NCBI RefSeq assembly: GCF_014649875.1 | Contig: NZ_BMTW01000002.1 | Span: 1-64,000, forward strand | Reading direction: 5' to 3' | Origin: Streptomyces rubiginosohelvolus | Lineage (GTDB): Bacteria > Actinomycetota > Actinomycetes > Streptomycetales > Streptomycetaceae | Length of the DNA: 64,000 nt | Shown: positions 26,306 through 34,251 of the stretch, one piece after another | How positions within the stretch are numbered: position 1 is the first letter of the stretch | How the letters are laid out: each line of letters starts with the position of its first letter | The notes under the pieces: model-generated | The model's database searches: none | Seen by the model: only the letters and a program-made list of their open reading frames with translations | Told to the model about the DNA's origin: nothing | Program-made: the position numbers and the translations under genes

Positions 26306-26366
26306 GCGGCGGAGCACGCCGATCGGCCCCCTCGCCCCCGTCCGCGAACCGAACACGGAGACGCCC

Positions 26367-27977
26367 GTGCCCGCACCGCACCCCGCCCCCTCCCTCCTCC
26401 CCCACCCCGGCAAGGTCTCCTCGCTCGGCGGCCGGCTCACCCTGGACCGGGACACCACCGTCCGCGCGCTGCCGGGGGCGGAACCGGCGGCGGACCTGCT
26501 GCGCACCCTGGTCGGCCACCCCGCGGGCCTGCCGCTCACACCGTCGCCCGACGGCCGGGTCGTCCTCGCCCTGGACGACCGGCTCGGCGGCCTCGGCCAG
26601 GAGGGATACGGGCTGACGGTCGGCCCGCAGGCACTCCAGCTGCGCGCCGCCCACCGCACCGGGCTGCTCCGGGGCATCCAGACGATCCGCCAACTCCTGC
26701 CCACCGAGGCCCTGTCGGGCGGGGCGACGGGCACCGGCTCCTGGGAGCTGCCCTGCGTCGAGATCACCGACGTACCGGACCGGCCGTGGCGCGGGGCGAT
26801 GCTGGACGTGGCGCGCCGCTTCCAGCCGATCGGCTATCTGCGCCGGTACGTGGACCTGCTGGCGCTGCACAAGCTGAACGTCCTGCACCTCCACCTCACC
26901 GACGACCAGGGCTGGCGGATGCCGGTCGACGCCTACCCCCGGCTGATCTCGGTCGGCTCCCGGCGGGCTCGGTCGCAGAAGGGCCCGGCCGGCCCGGACG
27001 GGGCGCACTTCGACGCGGTGCCGCACGAAGGGCACTACACCAAGGCGGAGTTGAGGGGCCTGGTGCGGTACGCCGCGGAGCGCGGGATCACCGTCGTGCC
27101 GGAGATCGAGATGCCCGGCCATGTGCGGGCCGCGCTCGCCGCCTACCCGGAGCTGGGCAACCATCCCGGTCGGCGGCTGGATGTGTGGACCCGGTGGGGG
27201 GTGTGCGACACGATCCTCGGCGTGCACGAGGGGGTCTTCGACTTCTGCCGGGCCGTGCTGGAGGAGGTGATGGACGTCTTCCCGTCGCCGTACATCCACA
27301 TCGGCGGCGAGGAGTGCCCGACCACCGAGTGGGAGGACAGCCCGGCCGCCCGGGAACGCGCGGCGGCCCTCGGGCTCGCGGGCCCGGCCGAACTGCACGG
27401 CTGGTTCATGGGCCGCATCGGGGCGTTCCTGGTCGAGCGCGGCCGGATCCCCCTCGGCTGGGTCGAGAACGGCGCCGAACTCCCCCCGGAATTCACGGTG
27501 ATGACCTGGCGCGACGCCACGCACGCCCGGGCCGCCGCCCGCCGCGGCCATCAGGTGATCGCCGCGCACCACCGGGCGACCTATCTCGACTACGCCCAGT
27601 CCACGGACCCGTCCGAGCCGGTCGCCCAGCCCGGCGCGCCGGTCCCCCTGCACACCGTCCACGGCTACGAACCGGCCCCGCACGACTGGCCGGAGGCGGA
27701 GCGGGCCCGGGTGCTCGGGACCCAGGTCCAGCTGTGGACGGAGTACGCCCGCACCCCCGAGGAGATCGAGTACCTCAGCTTTCCCCGGCTCTGCGCGCTG
27801 GCCGACCGTTCCTGGTCCGGCGGGCGCGGCGACTGGCCGGGGTTCGTCGAGCGGCTGCGTCACCACACCGCCCGGCTGGACGCCCTGGGCGTCCCCTACC
27901 GCCCCCTGGACGCGCGGTCGCTCGCGACGGCCGTGTCCGCGTCCCCCTCCGCAGGAACAGCGCGACTCCACCCGTAA
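26367..27977 (+). CDS. GH20 beta-N-acetylhexosaminidase
   Basis: 536 residues, no signal peptide, so cytoplasmic: it would cleave imported chito-oligosaccharides. An N-terminal GH20b domain (about 1-130) precedes the catalytic barrel: RGAMLDVARRFQPIGYLRRYVD, LHLHLTDDQGWRMPVDAYPRL, VVPEIEMPGHVRAALAAYPE. The catalytic pair, usually Asp-Glu in H-x-G-G-D-E, reads HIGGEECPTTEW with Glu-Glu at residues 315-316. The assisting Asp is therefore replaced by Glu. VQLWTEY carries the later tryptophan. GTG start at 26367; the gene follows the permeases by 61 bases and probably shares their transcript. Confidence 0.92.
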   Translation: MPAPHPAPSLLPHPGKVSSLGGRLTLDRDTTVRALPGAEPAADLLRTLVGHPAGLPLTPSPDGRVVLALDDRLGGLGQEGYGLTVGPQALQLRAAHRTGLLRGIQTIRQLLPTEALSGGATGTGSWELPCVEITDVPDRPWRGAMLDVARRFQPIGYLRRYVDLLALHKLNVLHLHLTDDQGWRMPVDAYPRLISVGSRRARSQKGPAGPDGAHFDAVPHEGHYTKAELRGLVRYAAERGITVVPEIEMPGHVRAALAAYPELGNHPGRRLDVWTRWGVCDTILGVHEGVFDFCRAVLEEVMDVFPSPYIHIGGEECPTTEWEDSPAARERAAALGLAGPAELHGWFMGRIGAFLVERGRIPLGWVENGAELPPEFTVMTWRDATHARAAARRGHQVIAAHHRATYLDYAQSTDPSEPVAQPGAPVPLHTVHGYEPAPHDWPEAERARVLGTQVQLWTEYARTPEEIEYLSFPRLCALADRSWSGGRGDWPGFVERLRHHTARLDALGVPYRPLDARSLATAVSASPSAGTARLHP

Positions 27978-28014
27978 CCCGTCCCCCACCACCGTTCCGG
28001 AGAGGAACACGCCT

Positions 28015-29451
28015 GTGAACACATCACGCAGGAATCCGCACAGGTCCAGGCTGCGCACCGCCGCCGCATCGGCCGCCGCCGTGGCCCTGGCCGCCACCGG
28101 TCTGGCCACCCTGCCGTCCTCGGCGTCCGCCGCGGCCGACGGGATCGTGGTCCAGTACCGTACGAGCGCGTCCGGTGCGAGCGCCGACCAGAGCGAGCCG
28201 TGGCTGAAGGTCCGCAACGCCGGCTCCACCTCCGTACCGCTGAGCGGCGTGAAGGTCCGCTACTACTTCAAGGCCGACTCGCCGTCCGCCGCCTACCGGT
28301 TCGCCTGTTCCTGGGCGGTGAAGGGGTGCGCGAACATCACCGGTACGTTCGGGACGCTCGCGAACCCGACCGCCACCGCCGACCGCTACCTGGAGATCGG
28401 CTTCACCGCCGGGGCGGGCTCGCTCGCCCCGGGCGCGGACACCGGAGACATGCAACTCCGCTTCCACCAGAGCTCCTGGGCCTCGCTCGTCCAGTCCGAC
28501 GACTACTCCTTCGGCCCGGACCGGACCGCGTACGGCGACTGGTCCAAGGTGACGGCCCACGTGAACGGGGCGACCGTGTGGGGCGAGGCGCCCGGGGGCA
28601 ACGGCCCGACCGACCCGCCGGACCCGACGGACCCGCCGACCGACGGCCCCCGGCTCTTCGACGACTTCAACTACAGCTCCCACACCGACCCGAAGATCAA
28701 CGCCAACGGCTGGAGCGTACGGTCCAACTCCGGCGGCCCCGGAGTGCCGGGCGCGACCTGGGCTCCCGAGAACGTCACCTTCGCCTCGCAGAGCGGGAAC
28801 TCGGTGATGAACCTGGAGACCTCGACGGCGGGCACAGGCGCTTCGACGAAGCACACCGAGGTCCTGACCAAGTCGATGAAGTTCAAGAACGGCACGTACG
28901 CGTCTCGGGTGAAGTTCAGCGACACGCCGCGCTCGGGCCCGGACGGCGACCGGATCGTGCAGACGTTCTTCACCATCAACGACCTCAAGGCGCCGATGGC
29001 GGACGACTACGCGGAGTACGACTTCGAGTATCTGCCGAACGGCGGCTGGGGCGAGCCGGCGAACATCCTCTACACGACCTCGTGGGAGACCTACCGGCCC
29101 GACCCGTGGGAGGCGGTCAACGCGCACAGCGAGGCCCGGCAGTCGTACGCGGGCTGGCACGACCTGGTGGTGACGATCGACGACAACCAGATCACGTACT
29201 ACGTCGACGGTCAGCACTTCGGCACGCACGGGGCGGCGTATCTGCCCGAGCGGCCGATGTCGATCAACTTCAACCAGTGGCTGATCGATCTGGCGGGCCA
29301 GCCGAGCACGACACCCCGCGCCTACGACCAGCAGGTGGACTACGTCCTGCATGTGAAGGACCAAGTGCTCACCCCCTCCCAGGTGAACGCGATGGTCGGG
29401 GCGTACCGCAGTGCGGGGACGAGCTTCGAGGACACGGTTCCGGGCAGCTAG
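28015..29451 (+). CDS. Secreted CBM3-GH16 protein
   Basis: 478 residues from GTG at 28015 after GGAGAGGA. A Sec signal (about 1-40, ending SSASAAADG) is followed by a family 3 cellulose-binding module (about 43-190: VVQYRTSASGASADQSEPWL, RYYFKADSPS, RYLEIGFTAGAG, DYSFGPDRTAYGDWSKVT, VWGEAP). A Thr/Pro/Asp linker (TDPPDPTDPP) leads to a GH16-type jelly-roll (about 215-465) with the catalytic signature AEYDFEYLPNG (E-x-D-x-E). Cellulose binding combined with GH16 cleavage suggests attack on beta-1,3/1,4-glucan in plant or fungal walls. It is the last gene before a terminator and probably belongs to the sugar operon. Confidence 0.88.
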   Translation: MNTSRRNPHRSRLRTAAASAAAVALAATGLATLPSSASAAADGIVVQYRTSASGASADQSEPWLKVRNAGSTSVPLSGVKVRYYFKADSPSAAYRFACSWAVKGCANITGTFGTLANPTATADRYLEIGFTAGAGSLAPGADTGDMQLRFHQSSWASLVQSDDYSFGPDRTAYGDWSKVTAHVNGATVWGEAPGGNGPTDPPDPTDPPTDGPRLFDDFNYSSHTDPKINANGWSVRSNSGGPGVPGATWAPENVTFASQSGNSVMNLETSTAGTGASTKHTEVLTKSMKFKNGTYASRVKFSDTPRSGPDGDRIVQTFFTINDLKAPMADDYAEYDFEYLPNGGWGEPANILYTTSWETYRPDPWEAVNAHSEARQSYAGWHDLVVTIDDNQITYYVDGQHFGTHGAAYLPERPMSINFNQWLIDLAGQPSTTPRAYDQQVDYVLHVKDQVLTPSQVNAMVGAYRSAGTSFEDTVPGS

Positions 29452-29478
29452 GGGCAGTACGTACGGCGTGAGAGCCGG

Positions 29479-29516
29479 GCGGGGCGGGGGTCGACGGCGG
29501 CCCTCGCCCCGCTTTC
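29479..29516 (+). terminator. Terminator after the CBM3-GH16 gene
   Basis: GCGGGGCG (29479-29486) pairs with CGCCCCGC (29505-29512), with further GGG/CCC pairing inside, followed by TTT. Confidence 0.75.
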
Positions 29517-29597
29517 GTATGCCCGGGAGGGGCTGCTGCCACCGATTCCGTACGCCTTCCGTACGCCGCCGACCGGGGCGAATTTTGCGGCACCCCC

Positions 29598-29627
29598 TTG
29601 ACAGCCCTGCCTCCCTCCGGGCAATCT
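29598..29627 (+). promoter_or_regulatory. hyi-glxR promoter
   Basis: TTGACA (29598-29603), an 18-bp spacer and CAATCT (29622-29627). The class A operator pair begins at the last base of the -10. Confidence 0.65.
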
Positions 29628-29662
29628 TCCGTTAAGCAGAAACTAACTTCCGCAATACGGAA
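29627..29662. promoter_or_regulatory. Class A tandem operator at hyi
   Basis: TTCCGTTAAGCAGAA (29627-29641) and the perfect palindrome TTCCGCAATACGGAA (29648-29662) are 21 bp apart, joined by ACTAAC. The gcl promoter carries almost the same 36 bp in inverted orientation. The second site runs into the ribosome site region. Confidence 0.85.
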
Positions 29663-29679
29663 GGAGCGCCGACATCCTC

Positions 29680-30519
29680 ATGGGATACCCGGACCAGCGC
29701 TTCGATGTGAACCTCTCGATCCTCTTCACGGAACTCCCGCTCCTGGAGCGTCCCGCGGCAGCCGCCGCGGCGGGCTTCACCGCGGTCGAGCTGTGGTGGC
29801 CCTGGATCGAGACCCCCACCCCCATCCGAGCTGAGCTCGACGCCCTCAAGAAGGCGCTCGACGACGCCGGCACCCAGCTCGTGGGACTGAACTTCTACGC
29901 CGGACAGCTGCCCGGCCCCGACCGCGGCGCGCTCTCCGTGCCCGGCTCGGAGTCGGACCGCTTCCGGGAGAACATCGAGGTGGCGGCCGACTTCGCCGCC
30001 TCGGTCGGCTGCACGGCGCTCAACGCGCTGTACGGCAACCGCGTCGAGGGCGTGGACCCGCAGGTCCAGGACGCGCTCGCGCTGGAGAACCTGGTGCTGG
30101 CCGCCCGCGCGGCGGACCGCGTCGGGGCGATCCTCCTGATCGAGACCCTGAACAAGCCGGAGTCGCCGCTCTATCCGCTGGTCAGCGCACCGGCCGCGAT
30201 CGAGGTCGTCGACAAGGTCAACGCGGCGACGGGCCTCGGGAACGCGAAGTTCCTGCTGGACCTGTACCACCTCTCGATGAACGGCGAGGACCTCAGCCAG
30301 GTCATCAAGGCGTACGCCGCCAAGACCGGCCACGTCCAGATCGCCGACAACCCGGGCCGCGGCGCGCCGGGCACCGGCTCGCTCCCGCTGGAGCGGCTCC
30401 TGGACGAGCTGAAGGACGCCGGTTACGCGGGCTGGGTCGGCCTGGAGTACAAGCCGGGCGACCGGCCGAGTGCGGAGGCCTTCGACTGGCTTCCGGCATC
30501 GGCCCGAGCCGCCGGCTGA
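29680..30519 (+). CDS. hyi: Hydroxypyruvate isomerase
   Basis: 279 residues, TIM-barrel isomerase of the AP-endonuclease 2 superfamily. It interconverts hydroxypyruvate and tartronate semialdehyde. Recognisable parts are FDVNLSILFTELPLLERPAA at the start, AVELWWPW, TQLVGLNFYAGQLPGPDRG, ILLIETLNKPESPLYPL (metal-binding glutamate), KFLLDLYHLSMNGEDLSQVI, HVQIADNPGRGAPGTG and GLEYKPGD (second glutamate). First gene of a two-gene unit with tartronate semialdehyde reductase. In S. coelicolor, hyi is an AllR target whose over-expression harms antibiotic production. Confidence 0.95.
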   Translation: MGYPDQRFDVNLSILFTELPLLERPAAAAAAGFTAVELWWPWIETPTPIRAELDALKKALDDAGTQLVGLNFYAGQLPGPDRGALSVPGSESDRFRENIEVAADFAASVGCTALNALYGNRVEGVDPQVQDALALENLVLAARAADRVGAILLIETLNKPESPLYPLVSAPAAIEVVDKVNAATGLGNAKFLLDLYHLSMNGEDLSQVIKAYAAKTGHVQIADNPGRGAPGTGSLPLERLLDELKDAGYAGWVGLEYKPGDRPSAEAFDWLPASARAAG

Positions 30520-30587
30520 CCGGCCGGGCCCACCGCGGGGTGAGTCCAACCCCCTTACGTACACACGTTTTTCAGGAAGGCACCCTC

Positions 30588-31481
30588 ATGAGCAACAACC
30601 TCCCCAAGGTCGCCTGGATCGGTCTCGGCATCATGGGCTCCCCCATGTCGGAGAACCTGATCAAGGCCGGTTACTCCGTCACCGGATACACCCTGGAGCA
30701 GGACAAGATCGACCGGCTGGTCGCGGCCGGCGGCACCGGCGCCTCCTCGATCGCGGACGCGGTCAAGGACGCGGATGTCGTCATCACGATGGTGCCCGCA
30801 TCGCCGCAGGTCGAGGCCATCGCGTACGGCCCGGACGGCATCCTGGAGAACGCGAAGCGCGGCGCGCTGCTGGTGGACATGTCCTCCATCACCCCGCAGA
30901 CCTCGGTCGACCTCGCCAAGAACGCGGCCGAGAAGGGCATCCGGGTCCTGGACGCGCCGGTCTCCGGCGGCGAGGCCGGTGCCATCGAGGCGGTCCTGTC
31001 CATCATGGTCGGCGGTGAGCAGGCGGACTTCGACGCCGCGAAGCCGCTCCTGGACGCGCTGGGCAAGACCATCGTGCTCTGCGGCCCGCACGGCTCCGGC
31101 CAGACGGTGAAGGCGGCCAACCAGCTGATCGTCGCGGTCAACATCCAGGCCTGCGCCGAGGCCGTGGTCTTCCTGGAGAAGTCCGGGGTCGACCTCACCG
31201 CCGCGCTCGACGTCCTCAACGGGGGCCTCGCCGGCTCGACCGTGCTGACCCGCAAGAAGGACAACTTCCTGAAGCGGGACTTCGCCCCGGGCTTCCGGAT
31301 CGACCTGCACCACAAGGACATGGGCATCGTCACGGACGCCGCCCGCAACGTCGGCGCGGCCCTGCCCGTCGGCGGTGTCGTCGCCCAGCTGGTCGCCTCG
31401 CTGCGCGCCCAGGGCGACGGCGGCCTCGACCACTCGGCGCTGCTGCGCTCGGTCGAGCGGCTGTCCGGCTCCCAGGTCTGA
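30588..31481 (+). CDS. glxR: 2-hydroxy-3-oxopropionate (tartronate semialdehyde) reductase
   Basis: 297 residues from ATG at 30588 with AGGAAGG seven bases upstream. Beta-hydroxyacid dehydrogenase: the N-terminal Rossmann motif is VAWIGLGIMGSPMSENL, the substrate loop VLDAPVSGGEAGA, and the catalytic lysine lies in GSGQTVKAANQLIVA. It reduces tartronate semialdehyde made by Gcl to glycerate with NAD(P)H. It follows hyi by 68 bases without a terminator. Confidence 0.95.
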   Translation: MSNNLPKVAWIGLGIMGSPMSENLIKAGYSVTGYTLEQDKIDRLVAAGGTGASSIADAVKDADVVITMVPASPQVEAIAYGPDGILENAKRGALLVDMSSITPQTSVDLAKNAAEKGIRVLDAPVSGGEAGAIEAVLSIMVGGEQADFDAAKPLLDALGKTIVLCGPHGSGQTVKAANQLIVAVNIQACAEAVVFLEKSGVDLTAALDVLNGGLAGSTVLTRKKDNFLKRDFAPGFRIDLHHKDMGIVTDAARNVGAALPVGGVVAQLVASLRAQGDGGLDHSALLRSVERLSGSQV

Positions 31482-31608
31482 CCTCCCCCAGGCGCCGTGA
31501 GGCGCCCCGGCCCGCACGGCGGGCCCCCTGATCTCCGGGCCGCGGTGGCGCTGACACCTGTCCTGTCGCGCCCAGGCGCTGCCGCGGCCCGGAACCACAC
31601 ACTTCGTT

Positions 31609-31650
31609 TTCAACAAACTGTTGACGTTCTCTCCGCGGCGAATCTACGCT
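31609..31650 (+). promoter_or_regulatory. Catalase promoter with class B operator
   Basis: TTCAACAAACTGTTGAC (31609-31625) overlaps TTGACG (31621-31626). After an 18-bp spacer comes TACGCT (31645-31650). Operator position and promoter geometry match the urate oxidase operon promoter. Confidence 0.75.
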
Positions 31651-31692
31651 CCTCAAGCCGTCAGCAGCTCGTACGAAAGGTCATCCCGCCAC

Positions 31693-33150
31693 ATGGCTAA
31701 GCGTGTGCTCACGACCGAGTCAGGCGCCCCGGTCGCCGACAACCAGAACTCCGCCACCGCCGGTGTCGGTGGACCGATCCTCCTCCAGGACCAGCACCTC
31801 CTGGAGAAGCTCGCCCGCTTCAACCGTGAGCGCATCCCGGAGCGCGTCGTGCACGCCCGTGGTTCCGGTGCGTACGGCTACTTCGAGGTGACCGACGACG
31901 TCACGGGCTTCACCAGCGCCGACTTCCTCTCCTCGGTCGGCAAACGCACCGAGACATTCCTCCGCTTCTCCACCGTCGCCGACTCGCTCGGCGGCGCGGA
32001 CGCGGTCCGCGACCCGCGCGGCTTCGCCCTCAAGTTCTACACGGACGAGGGCAATTACGACCTGGTCGGCAACAACACCCCGGTGTTCTTCATCAAGGAC
32101 CCGATCAAGTTCCCCGACTTCATCCACTCGCAGAAGCGCGACCCGTTCACGGGCAAGCAGGAGCCGGACAACGTCTGGGACTTCTGGGCGCACGCCCCCG
32201 AGGCGACGCACCAGGTCACCTGGCTGATGGGCGACCGCGGCATCCCCGCCTCGTACCGTCACATGAACGGCTACGGCTCGCACACCTACCAGTGGACGAA
32301 CGCCGAGGGCGAGGCCTTCTTCGTCAAGTACCACTTCAAGACGAACCAGGGCGTGCGGTCCCTCTCCGCCGACCAGGCCGCCGAGCTCGTCGGCAAGGAC
32401 GCCAACTCGCACCAGACGGACCTGCTCCAGGCCATCGAGCGCGGCGTCAACCCGTCCTGGACGCTGCACGTCCAGGTGATGCCGGCCGCCGAGGCCGCGG
32501 ACTACCGGTTCAACCCGTTCGACCTCACCAAGGTGTGGCCGCACAGCGACTACCCGCTCCAGCGGGTCGGCCGCCTGGTCCTGGACCGGAACCCTGACAA
32601 CGTCTTCGCCGAGGTCGAGCAGGCCGCGTTCTCCCCGAACAACTTCGTGCCCGGCATCGGTCCCTCCCCGGACAAGATGCTCCAGGGCCGGCTGTTCGCC
32701 TACGCGGACGCGCACCGCTACCGCCTGGGCGTCAACCACACCCACCTGCCGGTGAACGCGCCGCGCACCGCCGTCGTCGACAACTACGGCCGCGACGGCC
32801 TGCACGCGACCCGCAACGGCTCGCGCCACGACAAGAACTACGAGCCCAACTCGTACGCCGGTCCGGCGCAGACCGACGCGGCGCTCGCCGCGCCGCTCGC
32901 GATCCACGGCTGGACGGGCACGCACGAGGCCCCCGCCCACACCAAGGACGACGACTTCTTCCAGGCGGGCGAACTCTTCCGGCTCATGTCGGAGGACGAG
33001 AAGGGCCGCCTGGTCGCGAACATCGCCGGAGGCCTGTCGCAGGTCACCCGCGACGACGTGATCGAGAAGAACCTCGCCCACTTCCACGCCGCCGACGCCG
33101 ACTACGGCAAGCGCGTGGAGGAGGCCGTCCGCGCCCTGCGCGAGGACTGA
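31693..33150 (+). CDS. Monofunctional haem catalase
   Basis: 485 residues, small-subunit (clade 3) type. The distal active-site block is [20 protein letters not shown] with the essential histidine, [20 protein letters not shown] carries the distal asparagine region, and [14 protein letters not shown] contains the proximal haem tyrosine. It breaks down H2O2. Although it sits between glxR and gcl, it has its own promoter with the class B operator shared with urate oxidase, a direct peroxide producer. The ATG at 31693 was chosen because the protein then begins at the normal family position. Confidence 0.96.
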   Translation: MAKRVLTTESGAPVADNQNSATAGVGGPILLQDQHLLEKLARFNRERIPERVVHARGSGAYGYFEVTDDVTGFTSADFLSSVGKRTETFLRFSTVADSLGGADAVRDPRGFALKFYTDEGNYDLVGNNTPVFFIKDPIKFPDFIHSQKRDPFTGKQEPDNVWDFWAHAPEATHQVTWLMGDRGIPASYRHMNGYGSHTYQWTNAEGEAFFVKYHFKTNQGVRSLSADQAAELVGKDANSHQTDLLQAIERGVNPSWTLHVQVMPAAEAADYRFNPFDLTKVWPHSDYPLQRVGRLVLDRNPDNVFAEVEQAAFSPNNFVPGIGPSPDKMLQGRLFAYADAHRYRLGVNHTHLPVNAPRTAVVDNYGRDGLHATRNGSRHDKNYEPNSYAGPAQTDAALAAPLAIHGWTGTHEAPAHTKDDDFFQAGELFRLMSEDEKGRLVANIAGGLSQVTRDDVIEKNLAHFHAADADYGKRVEEAVRALRED

Positions 33151-33164
33151 GCCTCCCCCTGGAC

Positions 33165-33214
33165 CCTGCCCGTACCGCGCACCCGGATGAGGGGTGCCGC
33201 GCGGCACGGGCAGG
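33165..33214 (+). terminator. Terminator after catalase
   Basis: CCTGCCCGTACCGCGC pairs with GCGCGGCACGGGCAGG with one mismatch, shortly after the catalase stop. Confidence 0.75.
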
Positions 33215-33343
33215 ACGACGAGGCCGCGGCGGCTGTGCGATGCCAGTGCGGTGGTGAAGGCCCGGGGACCGTCTTCTGACCTGAAGAAGACGCCCTCGCC
33301 CGGGCCGATCGTCGCCGCCGCGGTCCCTGTCACCCCCTGAACG

Positions 33344-33383
33344 AGGGCGTGGAGTACGGATACGGTCCCGTACTCCACGCCCT
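33344..33383. terminator. Second long hairpin downstream of catalase
   Basis: AGGGCGTGGAGTACGG pairs perfectly (16 bp) with CCGTACTCCACGCCCT around an eight-base loop. It could act as a terminator from either side of the catalase/TetR convergent gap. Confidence 0.65.
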
Positions 33384-33429
33384 TCTGCGTGCGCCCGCAC
33401 CATTTCCAGCCCGTGAGCCCGCACCACCC

Positions 33430-33600
33430 CAGCCCGTCCGGCGTTTGAGGACGGAACCCTTGCGGTGGTGGGGCCGCACCCTCCATGCAGGGACACGGGC
33501 GATTCGCTGCCCGAAGGGGTTCAGGCCCGCCCGTCCCAGGGTTCCGCCCTCAAACGCCGGGCAGGCTGGGATGGCGGGTCCGCCCTCAAGCGTCGGGCGG
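33430..33600. repeat. CGTTTGAGG-type intergenic repeat cluster
   Basis: Three related copies: GTCCGGCGTTTGAGGACGG (about 33436-33454), an inverted copy CCGCCCTCAAACGCCGGG (33544-33561) and a shorter one CCGCCCTCAAGCGTCGGG (33581-33598). Similar GC-rich words are scattered through many Streptomyces genomes. The last copy supplies the final codons and stop of the TetR gene. The remainder of 33215-33585 has no supported gene. Confidence 0.65.
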
Positions 33601-34146
33601 AACGCTGGAGTTCGGGGCCAAGCCGCCCCGCAGCAAAGCAAGATACGCATCGGCAGCCGCCCCCCTCCGCTCCACCGGATGCTCCCCCACCGCATGCACC
33701 AGCCCACACAACAGCTTCAGCAGATTCTCACCGGTGAGAGCGGGGACCGGGCGCACCAGTCCGAGCAGACCCGAGACCGCCGCGACCAGCTCCCCCTTGG
33801 CCCGGCTCAGGGACTCCGTCTCGTCGGACCCGGTGATCAGCACGTCGATGAGACCGGGCCGGGCCAGCGCCGCCGCGAGCGCCGTGCGCAGAAAGTCCAC
33901 GAGGGCCGAGGCGGGATCGGACCGCCCGTGGGCCTCCTCGGCCGCGTCGGTGAGCCGGCGCACCGCCTCCTCCAGGACACTTTCCAGCATGGCCCGCTGC
34001 GTGGGGAAGACCCGGTAGACCGTCCCGACGCCCACGCCCGCCCTGCGCGCGAGTTCGTTGAGGGTGAGCCCGGTCTCCCCGTCGGCGACGGCCCGCCGGG
34101 CCTCATCGAAGACCTTCTCCCTGTTGCGTACGGCGTCGGCCCTCAT
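33586..34146 (-). CDS. TetR-family repressor
   Basis: 186 residues from ATG at 34146, which has GAGGAGGGG upstream. The N-terminal helix-turn-helix reads LTLNELARRAGVGVGTVYRVFPTQRAML; the C-terminal ligand domain is of the type seen in SCO-like TetR proteins (DEARRAVADGETG.., LLKLLCGLVHAVGEHP). It is divergent from an alpha/beta hydrolase, with a 21-bp palindrome between them, and very likely represses that gene and itself. The last residues are encoded by an intergenic repeat copy that provides the TGA stop. Confidence 0.9.
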   Translation of the reverse strand: MRADAVRNREKVFDEARRAVADGETGLTLNELARRAGVGVGTVYRVFPTQRAMLESVLEEAVRRLTDAAEEAHGRSDPASALVDFLRTALAAALARPGLIDVLITGSDETESLSRAKGELVAAVSGLLGLVRPVPALTGENLLKLLCGLVHAVGEHPVERRGAAADAYLALLRGGLAPNSSVPPDA

Positions 34147-34213
34147 CACACCCCTCCTCGGCACCTCTCCTCGACAACCGATGTGGATAACCTATCAGCT
34201 CGCTGCTACGGTC

Positions 34214-34234
34214 AAGTGGATAGGTAATCCACTT
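34214..34234. promoter_or_regulatory. TetR operator candidate
   Basis: AAGTGGAT-AGGTA-ATCCACTT, a perfect inverted repeat with 8-bp arms, 18 bases before the hydrolase start. A related half-site pair GTGGATAACCTATC lies 20 bases further left (34183-34196). Confidence 0.75.
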
Positions 34235-34251
34235 CTCTGTCAGGAGCCGTC

